DNA of 64,000 nucleotides from Chitinophaga rupis (GTDB taxonomy: Bacteria > Bacteroidota > Bacteroidia > Chitinophagales > Chitinophagaceae): positions 62,001 through 126,000 of the forward strand of contig NZ_FOBB01000004.1 in assembly GCF_900109685.1 (NCBI RefSeq). Direction: 5' to 3'. Made by a program: the position numbers and the translations under genes. Positions 34,835 to 42,779 of this stretch are shown here, piece by piece (positions within the stretch are counted from its first letter, which is position 1; each line of letters begins with the position of its first letter). Below the pieces are notes generated by a model. That model had not been told where the DNA came from, searched no databases, and saw nothing but the letters and a program-made list of their open reading frames with translations.

Positions 34835-35365
34835 ATGAAGATCCTGAGCCTGCCATTTATTATTTTTATCCTGATCGCTGTTGCCTGCAGCGGTCCTTTA
34901 GTTCAAAAAAAGCAAACTATGGAACAACGACTGAGCATTTTTACAATCGGTGTAAAAGATCTGTCCGCCATGCGTGCATTTTATGAGCAAAAGTTCGGCT
35001 GGACACCGGAAGCTGTGAATAAGGATATTGTTTTTTATAAGATCAACGGTAGCCTTATTTCCTTTTTTTCCGCACGGGCATTAATGGAAGATGCAAAAAT
35101 TGCCTATGAGGAAAACAGCAACCGGCATTATGCTTTAGGGTATATTGTAAACAGTGAAAAAGAAGTAGATGAGCTGTTTGCACAACTGGAAAGCAAAGGG
35201 GTCACTATTATAAAACGCCCTGTAAAAACCTTCTTCGGCGCCTATACCGGGTATGTGCAGGATGTGGAAGGTAACCTGTGGGATATTGGCACCAATCCGC
35301 TGATACCACTGGACGCTCAGCATAATGTAGTGACCCATAAGGATATCCGGCACCTTGAACAATAG
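34835..35365 (+). CDS. VOC (glyoxalase/bleomycin-resistance) domain lipoprotein
   Basis: 176 aa from the ATG at 34835. The first 20 residues (MKILSLPFIIFILIAVAC) form a lipoprotein signal, which is unusual for this normally cytoplasmic family. A second in-frame ATG, starting MEQRLSIFTIGVKDL at about residue 29, would give a standard cytoplasmic VOC protein. The VOC fold shows IGVKDLSAMRAFYEQKFGW and the C-terminal VQDVEGNLWDIGTNP. Function unknown; VOC proteins bind metal or drugs. Confidence 0.82.
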   Translation: MKILSLPFIIFILIAVACSGPLVQKKQTMEQRLSIFTIGVKDLSAMRAFYEQKFGWTPEAVNKDIVFYKINGSLISFFSARALMEDAKIAYEENSNRHYALGYIVNSEKEVDELFAQLESKGVTIIKRPVKTFFGAYTGYVQDVEGNLWDIGTNPLIPLDAQHNVVTHKDIRHLEQ

Positions 35366-35452
35366 TGACATTTATCACGCATATTATTTGACAAATATCC
35401 TCGGAAGCAAGCACCCTGTTACCTGAACTTTGCCGTGATAAAAATAAATATC

Positions 35453-36220
35453 ATGAAACTAAAGAATAAGGTAAGCGTAATTACAGGAGGTAATAGCGGC
35501 ATCGGATTGGGCATTGCAATGGCTTTTCAAAGCGAAGGCGCCGTTGGGGCAATTGTGGGAAGGAACCAGGAAACATTAGACCGTAGTATTGCAGCATTAG
35601 GTGACCATTTCATTGGAATAAATGCCGATGTAACAAAAATGGAAGACCTAGACCGGATCTTCAGGGATACTTCCGGAAAATTCGGAAAGATAGATAGCCT
35701 TGTTGTAAATGCAGGAGGTGCCGTTGAAGGCGCGAGAATGGGGTCAGTAGCCGTTATCAGCGAAACGGAATATGATCATTACATGAACCTTAACCTGAAA
35801 AGTGTATACTTCACTGTACAAAAGGCATTACCCTACATGAAAGATGGAGGCACTATTGTTTTGATCGGCTCTATAAGCGGGCATAGGGCATTTCCCGGCC
35901 AGTCAACTTATGCCGCGGCTAAAGCAGCCGTAATTTCGTTTGCACGCGGATTCTCTCTGGATCTGCTAGACAGGAATATAAGGGTAAATGTACTTTCCCC
36001 CGGCACTATTGATACGCCGGTTTTTGATAAATTCGTACCCGCTGGACAGGTTGAGCATGTCAAAAATCTGTGGACGGATCTAATTCCTATTGGAAGGATC
36101 GGGCAGCCATCAGATATAGGAAAAGCAGCTGTATTCCTGGCTTCAGACGAATCCTCTTTCGTAGTGGGGACTGAAATTATTGCAGATGGCGGTGTTATAA
36201 ACATAACAGTCCTGAAATAA
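35453..36220 (+). CDS. Short-chain dehydrogenase/reductase
   Basis: 255 aa from the ATG at 35453; an upstream GTG is possible but unneeded. Classical SDR: cofactor motif TGGNSGIG (11-18), NAG at about 87-89, catalytic S140, Y153 and K157 (STYAAAKAA), C-terminal GTEIIADGGV. NAD(P)-dependent oxidoreductase in the cytoplasm; substrate unknown. Upstream VOC gene is 87 nt away and a Crp-like regulator is downstream behind a strong hairpin. Confidence 0.92.
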   Translation: MKLKNKVSVITGGNSGIGLGIAMAFQSEGAVGAIVGRNQETLDRSIAALGDHFIGINADVTKMEDLDRIFRDTSGKFGKIDSLVVNAGGAVEGARMGSVAVISETEYDHYMNLNLKSVYFTVQKALPYMKDGGTIVLIGSISGHRAFPGQSTYAAAKAAVISFARGFSLDLLDRNIRVNVLSPGTIDTPVFDKFVPAGQVEHVKNLWTDLIPIGRIGQPSDIGKAAVFLASDESSFVVGTEIIADGGVINITVLK

Positions 36221-36234
36221 CTCATAAATACCTA

Positions 36235-36277
36235 AGCCTTTCAGAAACCCCATTATGTATGAGGTTTCTGAAAGGCT
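36235..36277 (+). terminator. 15-bp perfect hairpin after the SDR gene
   Basis: AGCCTTTCAGAAACC (36235-36249) pairs perfectly with 36263-36277 around a 13-nt loop, 14 nt after the SDR stop. There is no U-tract. It separates the SDR gene from the Crp promoter, so it is probably a terminator. Confidence 0.65.
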
Positions 36278-36288
36278 GTACCCAGATA

Positions 36289-36331
36289 TTGTATCGGGCC
36301 GGTTATTCCGTTACTTTTGCAATAAAGTAAC
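36289..36331 (+). promoter_or_regulatory. Crp-like gene promoter with overlapping operator
   Basis: TTG (36289-36291), a 20-nt spacer and TACTTTTG (36312-36319) match the Bacteroidota promoter consensus. A perfect 8-bp inverted repeat GTTACTTT/AAAGTAAC (36310-36317 and 36324-36331, 6-nt gap) overlaps the -7 box. The spacing fits a dimeric regulator, most simply the Crp-like protein itself acting as autorepressor. Confidence 0.6.
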
Positions 36332-36336
36332 CGGTA

Positions 36337-36921
36337 ATGTTTGAAAATTTTGCACAATACCTGAGAAAGAATGCCCTCCTTACCGATCATGAAATAGAGC
36401 AGTTCCGTGTTAAGGCTATAACAAAAAAGCTTCGTAAAAGGCAATATTTGCTACAGGAAGGTGATATTTGTCACTACAATTCTTTTATTGCAAAGGGTTG
36501 CATGCGTTTGTACCGTGTAGGTGATAACGGAGCTGAACACATCTTGAGGTTTGCGGTAGAAAACTGGTGGATAGCTGATTACGAGAGCTACAATTCAGGA
36601 GATCCGGCGAAAGGTAACATTGACGCTTTAGAAGACAGTGAGCTAATATTGATCCGCAAGAGCGATCTTGACGAACTTGTAAGAACTATTCCCAACTTTC
36701 ATAATTTTAAGGAGAAGCTTGATGCGCGGAGTTTTGATGCGAGCCAAAACCGCATCCTGAGCAATATCAGTGATACCGCAGAAAAGCGTTACGAAAACTT
36801 CATTAAAAAATATCCTGACTTTTTTAATCGCGTGCCGCTCCACATGATTGCATCCTACTTAGGGCTGACACGGGAAACATTAAGCCGGATCAGAAGCAAT
36901 TATGCAAAACCGGAAAAGTAG
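36337..36921 (+). CDS. Crp/Fnr-family transcriptional regulator
   Basis: 194 aa. Cyclic-nucleotide-binding-like beta-roll over about 1-115 (LRKRQYLLQEGDICHYNSFIAKGCMRLYRV) and a C-terminal HTH_Crp ending VPLHMIASYLGLTRETLSRIRSNYAKPEK. Fnr iron-sulfur cysteines are not evident. Common in Bacteroidota beside oxidoreductase genes. Its own promoter carries an inverted repeat suitable for autoregulation. Ends with the TAG at 36919-36921, directly followed in frame by a regulator remnant. Confidence 0.9.
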   Translation: MFENFAQYLRKNALLTDHEIEQFRVKAITKKLRKRQYLLQEGDICHYNSFIAKGCMRLYRVGDNGAEHILRFAVENWWIADYESYNSGDPAKGNIDALEDSELILIRKSDLDELVRTIPNFHNFKEKLDARSFDASQNRILSNISDTAEKRYENFIKKYPDFFNRVPLHMIASYLGLTRETLSRIRSNYAKPEK

Positions 36922-37053
36922 TTAATTATTGGCTATGAGCTAAAACCCATTATTGAACAGCTCGAAAATTGGGGAAAGAAGCATAAAGAGCTGGTCTTTT
37001 GCCCTGAACCTATCCCTTACCTCTTAGATTTTTCAGTACAAGCCGCCATATAA
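36922..37053 (+). pseudogene. HxlR-family regulator C-terminal remnant
   Basis: An open stretch of 43 codons without start codon, in the same frame as the crp gene and directly after its stop. It translates to YELKPIIEQLENWGKKHKEL followed by a tail, very like the C-terminal wing and helix of HxlR regulators (G-x-L-x-P-[IV]-[IL]-x-x-L-x-x-W). The N-terminal two thirds are gone, so it is a decayed gene. Confidence 0.55.
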
Positions 37054-37397
37054 ACCATTGATTATAAAATATATAATTTTAAAAACCCTTAGATTTTTTA
37101 CCGGGCGGCGTTATTGCGGCCAATCCCGCTCCATTAGTGATTAACTTAGATCCGGTTCCTTAAAAGGTCATAACCTATATTACCCAATAATGAAAATTCC
37201 ACCTTTACGTCCATAAATCAGGTTGTTATACCCAAAGCAATCCTACGATTATATGAACGAACCGGCTGTTAATGATAATGGCCTGCCCAATACCCGGCGT
37301 TTGAGCACTATGCTGTACAACACCACAATTGACCACGTCATTCAGTTTCTCCATGAATAATATATGTAACTAAACAATTAACCAAAATCAAAAATTT
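37054..37397. other. Decayed intergenic stretch before the GH76 gene
   Basis: About 340 nt, AT-rich, with short open pieces only. The longest is a 47-codon stretch at 37217-37360 (ATG at 37253) whose peptide I do not recognise; it may be another remnant. The GH76 gene promoter must lie in the last 100 nt but no TAnnTTTG box is clear. Confidence 0.4.
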
Positions 37398-39011
37398 ATG
37401 AAAAACTCTACAGCCCTGAAACCCAGGCAATGGTTACTGATAATGCTATGCATTACGGCCTTTTTCTCACACTGTGTTAAGGATGAACAAAAACCCGCCC
37501 CCTCCCCTGCTGTTCCCGAAACTGAAAACATAAATTCAAATCCTTTGGCAAGAGGTGGTATTGATCCGGGTATTGACGACCAGGTGTACGATGGCTGGCT
37601 AAGGGCTTACCTGATCCGCTCAGGTGGTCAAACCTATTTCTGCAATAGCTTAACGGACCGGTCAAGAGCTTTCATGTGGGGCCAGGCTTACATGATCACC
37701 GGAGTGGAGGACTTCTACGATAAGTCACAGAGAGCGGATGCCAAACAGCTGATCATTGATCTGCTAAACACCTTTATCGCCAATGAGATCACTCCCGCAG
37801 CTACCAAAGACCTTTCATGGGATAGCTGGAACGATGACATTGAATGGGCCATTATCGCGCTGATCCGCGGCTACCAGATCACCGGCAATACGGCATACCG
37901 TGATGCAGCGGTCACCAACTGGAATGTAGTGTATAACCGGGGCTGGAATAACGTGTACGACGGCGGGATCTGGGAGAACATGGAAGATGTACCGAACGGC
38001 GGCAAAATTGCCCTGAGTAATTATCCCTTCATCATTGCAGGCTGCATGATCTATAATGCAACCGGTAATACGGATGTGCTGAATAAATGCATTGCAACCT
38101 ATGCCTGGGCACGCAGGCTTTTAAACACCACTACCGGCAGACTTTATGAAGGCTGGGGACCTAATGGCCTGAGTGTTACTTCAGACGACAATATTTATAA
38201 CAGCGGATTGTTTGTTAATGCAGCCAATGCACTTTATCAGATCACAAGAACAGCCTCCTATCTTGATGATGCAAAATTTGCGGCTGCGCATGTTATAAAT
38301 ACATGGCCTATCCTGAACCAGGACAAACCGGCCAATGGCGATTTTGGCGCGGATCAGTTTGTGCGTGGGTTAAGCCTGATGGCCACCCAGAATAATCTCT
38401 GGGGTACCTACCGGGAGTATCTCACCAAACAATGCCTTGCAGCATGGAGCTGGAGGCGCTACGATTACAACGTTTCCTGGAATATATGGTCTGCGGCTAC
38501 TCCTACAGGCGATGTTCGTGCTATGGAAGCAGAAGGTTCTGTTGTTTTACAGGCTGTAACTCCGTCTGAACCCTATGAGCCGGTTGCCGATGGCACTTAC
38601 CGGATCGTTAACCGCAATAGCGGCAAAGTGCTGGATTGCAGGGATGGCAATACCGCAAATGGAACCATCGTACAACAATATACCTGGAACAGCACTAACG
38701 CCCAGCGCTGGACGATCACCGGTTTAGGCAACGGACAGTACAAAATTATTAATGTAGCCAGCGGAAGAGCGCTTGACCTGAAAGATGTATCTACAGAGGC
38801 GATGGCTATCGTTCATATCTGGGATTATGTTGGCTGGAATAACCAAAAGGTGTCTATTACTTCGCCGGAAAACGGGTATTATACGCTCAGCTTCGTTCAT
38901 TCCGGCAAAGTGCTGGATGTGCTTAGCGGTTCTACTGACGAAAGGGCAAGCGTTATTCAATATGGTTACCACGGAGGCAACAGTGAGCAGTGGCAGCTTA
39001 TAAGACTATAA
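37398..39011 (+). CDS. GH76-like alpha-1,6-mannanase lipoprotein with ricin-type lectin domain
   Basis: 537 aa. Signal ends FFSHC (C26), a weak lipobox, so lipid anchoring is probable but not certain. Residues 55-390 form the GH76 alpha/alpha barrel, with the catalytic Asp pair in WNDDIEW (D146-D147). Residues about 395-537 are a beta-trefoil ricin-B-type lectin with repeated QxW-like turns (QRWTITG, SEQWQLI). GH76 enzymes cleave the alpha-1,6-mannan backbone of yeast and fungal glycoproteins. The following gene, 29 nt on, carries a matching lectin module, so both likely attack one polymer. Confidence 0.88.
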   Translation: MKNSTALKPRQWLLIMLCITAFFSHCVKDEQKPAPSPAVPETENINSNPLARGGIDPGIDDQVYDGWLRAYLIRSGGQTYFCNSLTDRSRAFMWGQAYMITGVEDFYDKSQRADAKQLIIDLLNTFIANEITPAATKDLSWDSWNDDIEWAIIALIRGYQITGNTAYRDAAVTNWNVVYNRGWNNVYDGGIWENMEDVPNGGKIALSNYPFIIAGCMIYNATGNTDVLNKCIATYAWARRLLNTTTGRLYEGWGPNGLSVTSDDNIYNSGLFVNAANALYQITRTASYLDDAKFAAAHVINTWPILNQDKPANGDFGADQFVRGLSLMATQNNLWGTYREYLTKQCLAAWSWRRYDYNVSWNIWSAATPTGDVRAMEAEGSVVLQAVTPSEPYEPVADGTYRIVNRNSGKVLDCRDGNTANGTIVQQYTWNSTNAQRWTITGLGNGQYKIINVASGRALDLKDVSTEAMAIVHIWDYVGWNNQKVSITSPENGYYTLSFVHSGKVLDVLSGSTDERASVIQYGYHGGNSEQWQLIRL

Positions 39012-39040
39012 ATTAGAATCCCTCAAACCACATCTTTGCT

Positions 39041-41599
39041 ATGAAAAAACTATTTCTTTATTTACTGATCCTTTGCCTTGGCACCGTTGATACGTATGCG
39101 CAAACCCTCAGAACTTTTTATGTTGATTTTGGACCCAATGATGTTAGCAACGGCAATATCACCACCAGTCCTGATAGAAATGGCAATTACTGGAACAATG
39201 TAACCAATATCAATACCACTGCCCCCCAGGTAAACCTGGTAGATAAAGCAAATGCAGCTACCGGGGCGTATATTAAGATCACTTCCGGATTCCTTTCCAA
39301 TGGTATTCAAAACGGAGGTTTATTATCACCGGATGCTGGTTTACTAGGTGATCTTGCTATTCCCACAGCTACGCAGGATTATTTCCATACCACCGCATCT
39401 TCCAGCCTTTCTATAAGGGGGTTGGATAAAACAAAAGGCTATGTTTTCAATTTGTTTGGAAGCCGGAATGATCCTGAGAAACGGGTCACCACGTATTCAC
39501 TAACCGGCGCTACGTTCTACAACGGAACGTTACAAACCTCCGGAACCAACCTGGGAGGAACAGGTTACAATGGCAATACGAAAACCATTTTAACCTCAGA
39601 TATAATAATGCCGGATGATAATGGCCATATAAACCTTACCCTAACCAGGACGGAAGGATCGTTCGGCTATCTGGGAGTAATGAAAATAAGCCAGGTTGAT
39701 CCTGTTGTTTTTGAGCCCAGCTGCCCTTCAAAGGATCTTAGCCGCATAGCCATTATGGGATCTTCAGTTCCGTCAGGAACCGGCGCCACCAACAACCAGG
39801 GATATGCCCAGCTCTATGCCCAGCTGCTTACTGCCCGGGCAAACAGGGGTGTGGGTCAGCCATGGAATGTGTCGAATATTTCAGTGCCCGGCAACAACAC
39901 CATTAGCGTTATAAACCGTTGGGATAATGACTTATTACCCCTCTGCAGCAGATATGTTATTTATGCGCTTTCATTAGGGAATGAGGGTATCACTACAGGC
40001 GGACAAGCAATCTTCAACCAGTTCAGAGACAACCTGCAATTGCTTATCAACAAAGCAAGACAACAAGGCATTGAACCCATTATAACCAATTGCTACCCCC
40101 GTGAAGATTACACGGCCACGGAATACAATTACATTAAGCAAATGAATTTGCTGATCCATTCCTGGAACGTGGCCAGTGTAAATTTGTTAGGAGCGATTGA
40201 TAATGGTGCGGGCAGATGGGCCACGGGTTACAAATATGATGATCTGCATCCCAACGATGCCGGGCATCTTGAATTTGAGTATGCCATTGTTCCTTCCCTG
40301 TTCGATGCCTTAAAAGCAGGAAAAACCCAGCCCTACCGGGTGGATGGTACCTCGTTAAGCTTAAGCCCGGCCAGTGGTTATAAGATTCAGATCAAGCCGG
40401 AGGAGATCCTTCATCCCTTTACCCTTTCTTTTGATATACAAACTTCATCAACCGGGCAGGTAGCAGAGCTGAGCACCGCTGCAGGGCTGAATAAATTAGT
40501 GATCAATGCTGCGGGTAAAATGGATTATTCATCGGCCTCCTCAACCGGCATTCCAGGAATTACTGTTCTTAACGACAACCAATGGCATAAGGTAACGCTC
40601 ACGCATTATTATGCGATGGGTAAAACGTTCCTTTATATCGATAAAGTACTGCAAGGCTCCATAGCTGAAAAAATTGTTACCACCACCTTCGACTTAAACG
40701 GATCAAACGCCCCGGCGGCAAACTATAGAACCTTACTCTTCTATCGTTCCGGTATGACTGCCGAAGAAATAAACGCCATGGTGGATGGCAATTTGCTGAA
40801 ATCGAGCCTCGAAATTTATTCACCGCTGGATGGCGCCAATGTATTTAGCGCAGATCCCCTCATAAACCTGGCGCAGAGTACCAATAAGGTAAGGAAAGTG
40901 AATCTTATTGCAGGCACCTATTACCTCCAGAACCGTTTCAGCAGGTTGTATATGGATGTTGATGCCAATATGATCACACAGGATGGCTGCAATATCCAGC
41001 AATGGGGCTTTATGGGTACCACCAATCAGCAATTTATGTTTACCCATTTAGGGAATGATGTTTATAAAATTATTTGCGTTGGATCCGGAAAATCGATGGA
41101 TGTATCCGGGGTCAGTACTGCAGATGGCGCCAATGTACAACAATGGGGTTATGTGGGTGGCGCCAATCAGCAATTTTTAATGGTGCCTGTTGACAACGAT
41201 TATTATAAAATAATAGCAAAACACAGTGGTAAGCTGGTGGAGGTTTCTGATTTCAGTACTGTTAACGGAGGGAATGTTCAGCAATGGACGGATGTGAATC
41301 AAACCAGCGGCCAGTGGAAATTAAGCCGGCTGAGTGCAACCATGCCAGCTACCATTAGCAGCACTACAGGAAAAGACGGTATAGCCGGTATTTCAGTGTA
41401 TCCTAACCCGGCCATGACCATACTTTATACTGCTGGGATTAAGAACCCCGTGAATATTGAAGTGTATAATAGTTTAGGGCAACTGCAGCTATCATCCTTT
41501 GGAACCTCTATTGTAGTTGAGGGGCTGAAGGCCGGTGCGTATTACGTGCGGTTAAGATCAAAGGGAAAATACCAGGTGTTTAAATTTATTAAGCAATAA
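39041..41599 (+). CDS. Multidomain SGNH hydrolase with ricin lectin and T9SS sorting domain
   Basis: 852 aa, secreted. Signal peptide to about residue 20 (TYAQ). Residues 22-215 are a beta-sandwich carbohydrate-binding region. Residues 225-425 form an SGNH/GDSL hydrolase: IAIMGSSVPSGTG with the nucleophile Ser, LSLGNEG, and block V DDLHPNDAGH with Asp and His. A LamG-like domain (about 435-600) follows, then a ricin B-type trefoil (about 640-775) and a C-terminal T9SS sorting domain (ISVYPNPAMTILYT ... KGKYQVFKFIKQ). Probable surface esterase or deacetylase on a decorated polysaccharide. Confidence 0.88.
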   Translation: MKKLFLYLLILCLGTVDTYAQTLRTFYVDFGPNDVSNGNITTSPDRNGNYWNNVTNINTTAPQVNLVDKANAATGAYIKITSGFLSNGIQNGGLLSPDAGLLGDLAIPTATQDYFHTTASSSLSIRGLDKTKGYVFNLFGSRNDPEKRVTTYSLTGATFYNGTLQTSGTNLGGTGYNGNTKTILTSDIIMPDDNGHINLTLTRTEGSFGYLGVMKISQVDPVVFEPSCPSKDLSRIAIMGSSVPSGTGATNNQGYAQLYAQLLTARANRGVGQPWNVSNISVPGNNTISVINRWDNDLLPLCSRYVIYALSLGNEGITTGGQAIFNQFRDNLQLLINKARQQGIEPIITNCYPREDYTATEYNYIKQMNLLIHSWNVASVNLLGAIDNGAGRWATGYKYDDLHPNDAGHLEFEYAIVPSLFDALKAGKTQPYRVDGTSLSLSPASGYKIQIKPEEILHPFTLSFDIQTSSTGQVAELSTAAGLNKLVINAAGKMDYSSASSTGIPGITVLNDNQWHKVTLTHYYAMGKTFLYIDKVLQGSIAEKIVTTTFDLNGSNAPAANYRTLLFYRSGMTAEEINAMVDGNLLKSSLEIYSPLDGANVFSADPLINLAQSTNKVRKVNLIAGTYYLQNRFSRLYMDVDANMITQDGCNIQQWGFMGTTNQQFMFTHLGNDVYKIICVGSGKSMDVSGVSTADGANVQQWGYVGGANQQFLMVPVDNDYYKIIAKHSGKLVEVSDFSTVNGGNVQQWTDVNQTSGQWKLSRLSATMPATISSTTGKDGIAGISVYPNPAMTILYTAGIKNPVNIEVYNSLGQLQLSSFGTSIVVEGLKAGAYYVRLRSKGKYQVFKFIKQ

Positions 41600-41609
41600 G
41601 GAACTATCA

Positions 41610-41664
41610 GGAACTACAAAAGGGACAGATCATCATAAATATGATCTGTCCCTTTTGTAGTTCC
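41610..41664 (+). terminator. 24-bp perfect hairpin terminator
   Basis: The left arm 41610-41633 is exactly complementary to 41641-41664 around the loop CATAAAT. It starts 11 nt after the SGNH gene stop and precedes the AraC gene. There is no U-tract after it, but the stem strength makes a transcription end very likely. Confidence 0.75.
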
Positions 41665-41738
41665 ATTACCTGATACCAGCAAAACATTGTAAATTGACCT
41701 TTTAGAGAGCCCGGTGATACCCTCTCCATGAAAGATGT

Positions 41739-42560
41739 ATGGTCACTAAATTGCAAGTAAAAGATAAAAACGAGTCCGGCAAGTCAATTAAGGTTTCTCC
41801 GTTCAGGAAAGAAATCAGGAAGACTACCCCCCATAAGCATAATAACTACTTTGAGATCCTTTATCTGTCCCGGGGCAGCGGTTACCACTTTATTGATTCC
41901 CGGAAATTTGAGGTGGCCCCTCCCGTTATGTATTTCATCCGGAAGGACCAGGCGCATTACTGGGAATTGGATAGTGAGCCGGACGGGTTTGTTATCATCA
42001 TCAAAAAGGCGTTCATTGAAGAAAGCCTGGATGGTGAATTAAAATCCCTTTTTGCGCAGATCAGCAGGGAAAGCTGCATCCACACAAAAGATAATGCCAC
42101 GGCCTGCATGCTTCTTGAGCTGCTTACGGAAACGAATAAGAAAGAAGGAAAATATGCTTTCCACATGACAGAAGGTTTACTGAAAGCGCTGTTGGCCCAT
42201 GTGCTGGAAGATATAAAGCCTTATACAGGTAATGCGGAGATCACCTCCAACCTGTATCAGTCATTTCTTGCACTGCTGGACGCGGAACAAACGGTAAAAA
42301 ATAAAGTACACTACTACGCGGAACAACTTAGCACCTCTCCCCAGAACTTAAATGCCGCCTGCCGCAAAGCGGTCAACCAGTCGTCAGAAGATGTACTGTC
42401 TGAATTTATTATCAGTGAAGCTAAAAGATTGTTGCTATATACGGATAATACCATTGCGGAAATTTCTTTTCTGCTTGATTTCAACGATCCCTCTCACTTC
42501 GTTAAATACTTCAAGCGCAAAACCGGACAAACACCTCTTTCCTTCCGGAAAAACGGCTGA
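41739..42560 (+). CDS. AraC-family transcriptional regulator
   Basis: 273 aa. N-terminal cupin-like effector domain (TPHKHNNYFEILYLSRGSGYHFIDSRKFEV) and a C-terminal AraC double HTH (YYAEQLSTSPQNLNAACRKAV, then EISFLLDFNDPSHFVKYFKRKTGQTPLSFRK). It sits between the mannan-type hydrolases and the efflux operon, and the strong hairpin before it suggests it is a separate unit. It could regulate either neighbour. Confidence 0.92.
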   Translation: MVTKLQVKDKNESGKSIKVSPFRKEIRKTTPHKHNNYFEILYLSRGSGYHFIDSRKFEVAPPVMYFIRKDQAHYWELDSEPDGFVIIIKKAFIEESLDGELKSLFAQISRESCIHTKDNATACMLLELLTETNKKEGKYAFHMTEGLLKALLAHVLEDIKPYTGNAEITSNLYQSFLALLDAEQTVKNKVHYYAEQLSTSPQNLNAACRKAVNQSSEDVLSEFIISEAKRLLLYTDNTIAEISFLLDFNDPSHFVKYFKRKTGQTPLSFRKNG

Positions 42561-42693
42561 TACTTGACAGCCTGGGGAAGATTTTGAGAAACGTGAGCAC
42601 CAGCTGTTTGGTGAGGAAAGGTCTGAGCTGTTTGTGATTAAGGTGCTATCTTAATTCTATATTAATACCACAATATTTTCAAATATACCATAA

Positions 42694-42705
42694 AACCGTA
42701 CGGTT
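42694..42705. promoter_or_regulatory. Palindrome AACCGTACGGTT upstream of the efflux operon
   Basis: A perfect 12-bp palindrome 75 nt before the TolC start, flanked by CAATATT (42671-42677) and AATATTG (42712-42718), which themselves form an outer inverted repeat. Likely operator of the efflux operon; the binding protein is unknown. Confidence 0.45.
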
Positions 42706-42779
42706 ATTTACAATATTGCGCTCACAACCAGGGTGGCAGGCGGAGTTTGATATATCGCACTGATTTTAAATAAACGAAT

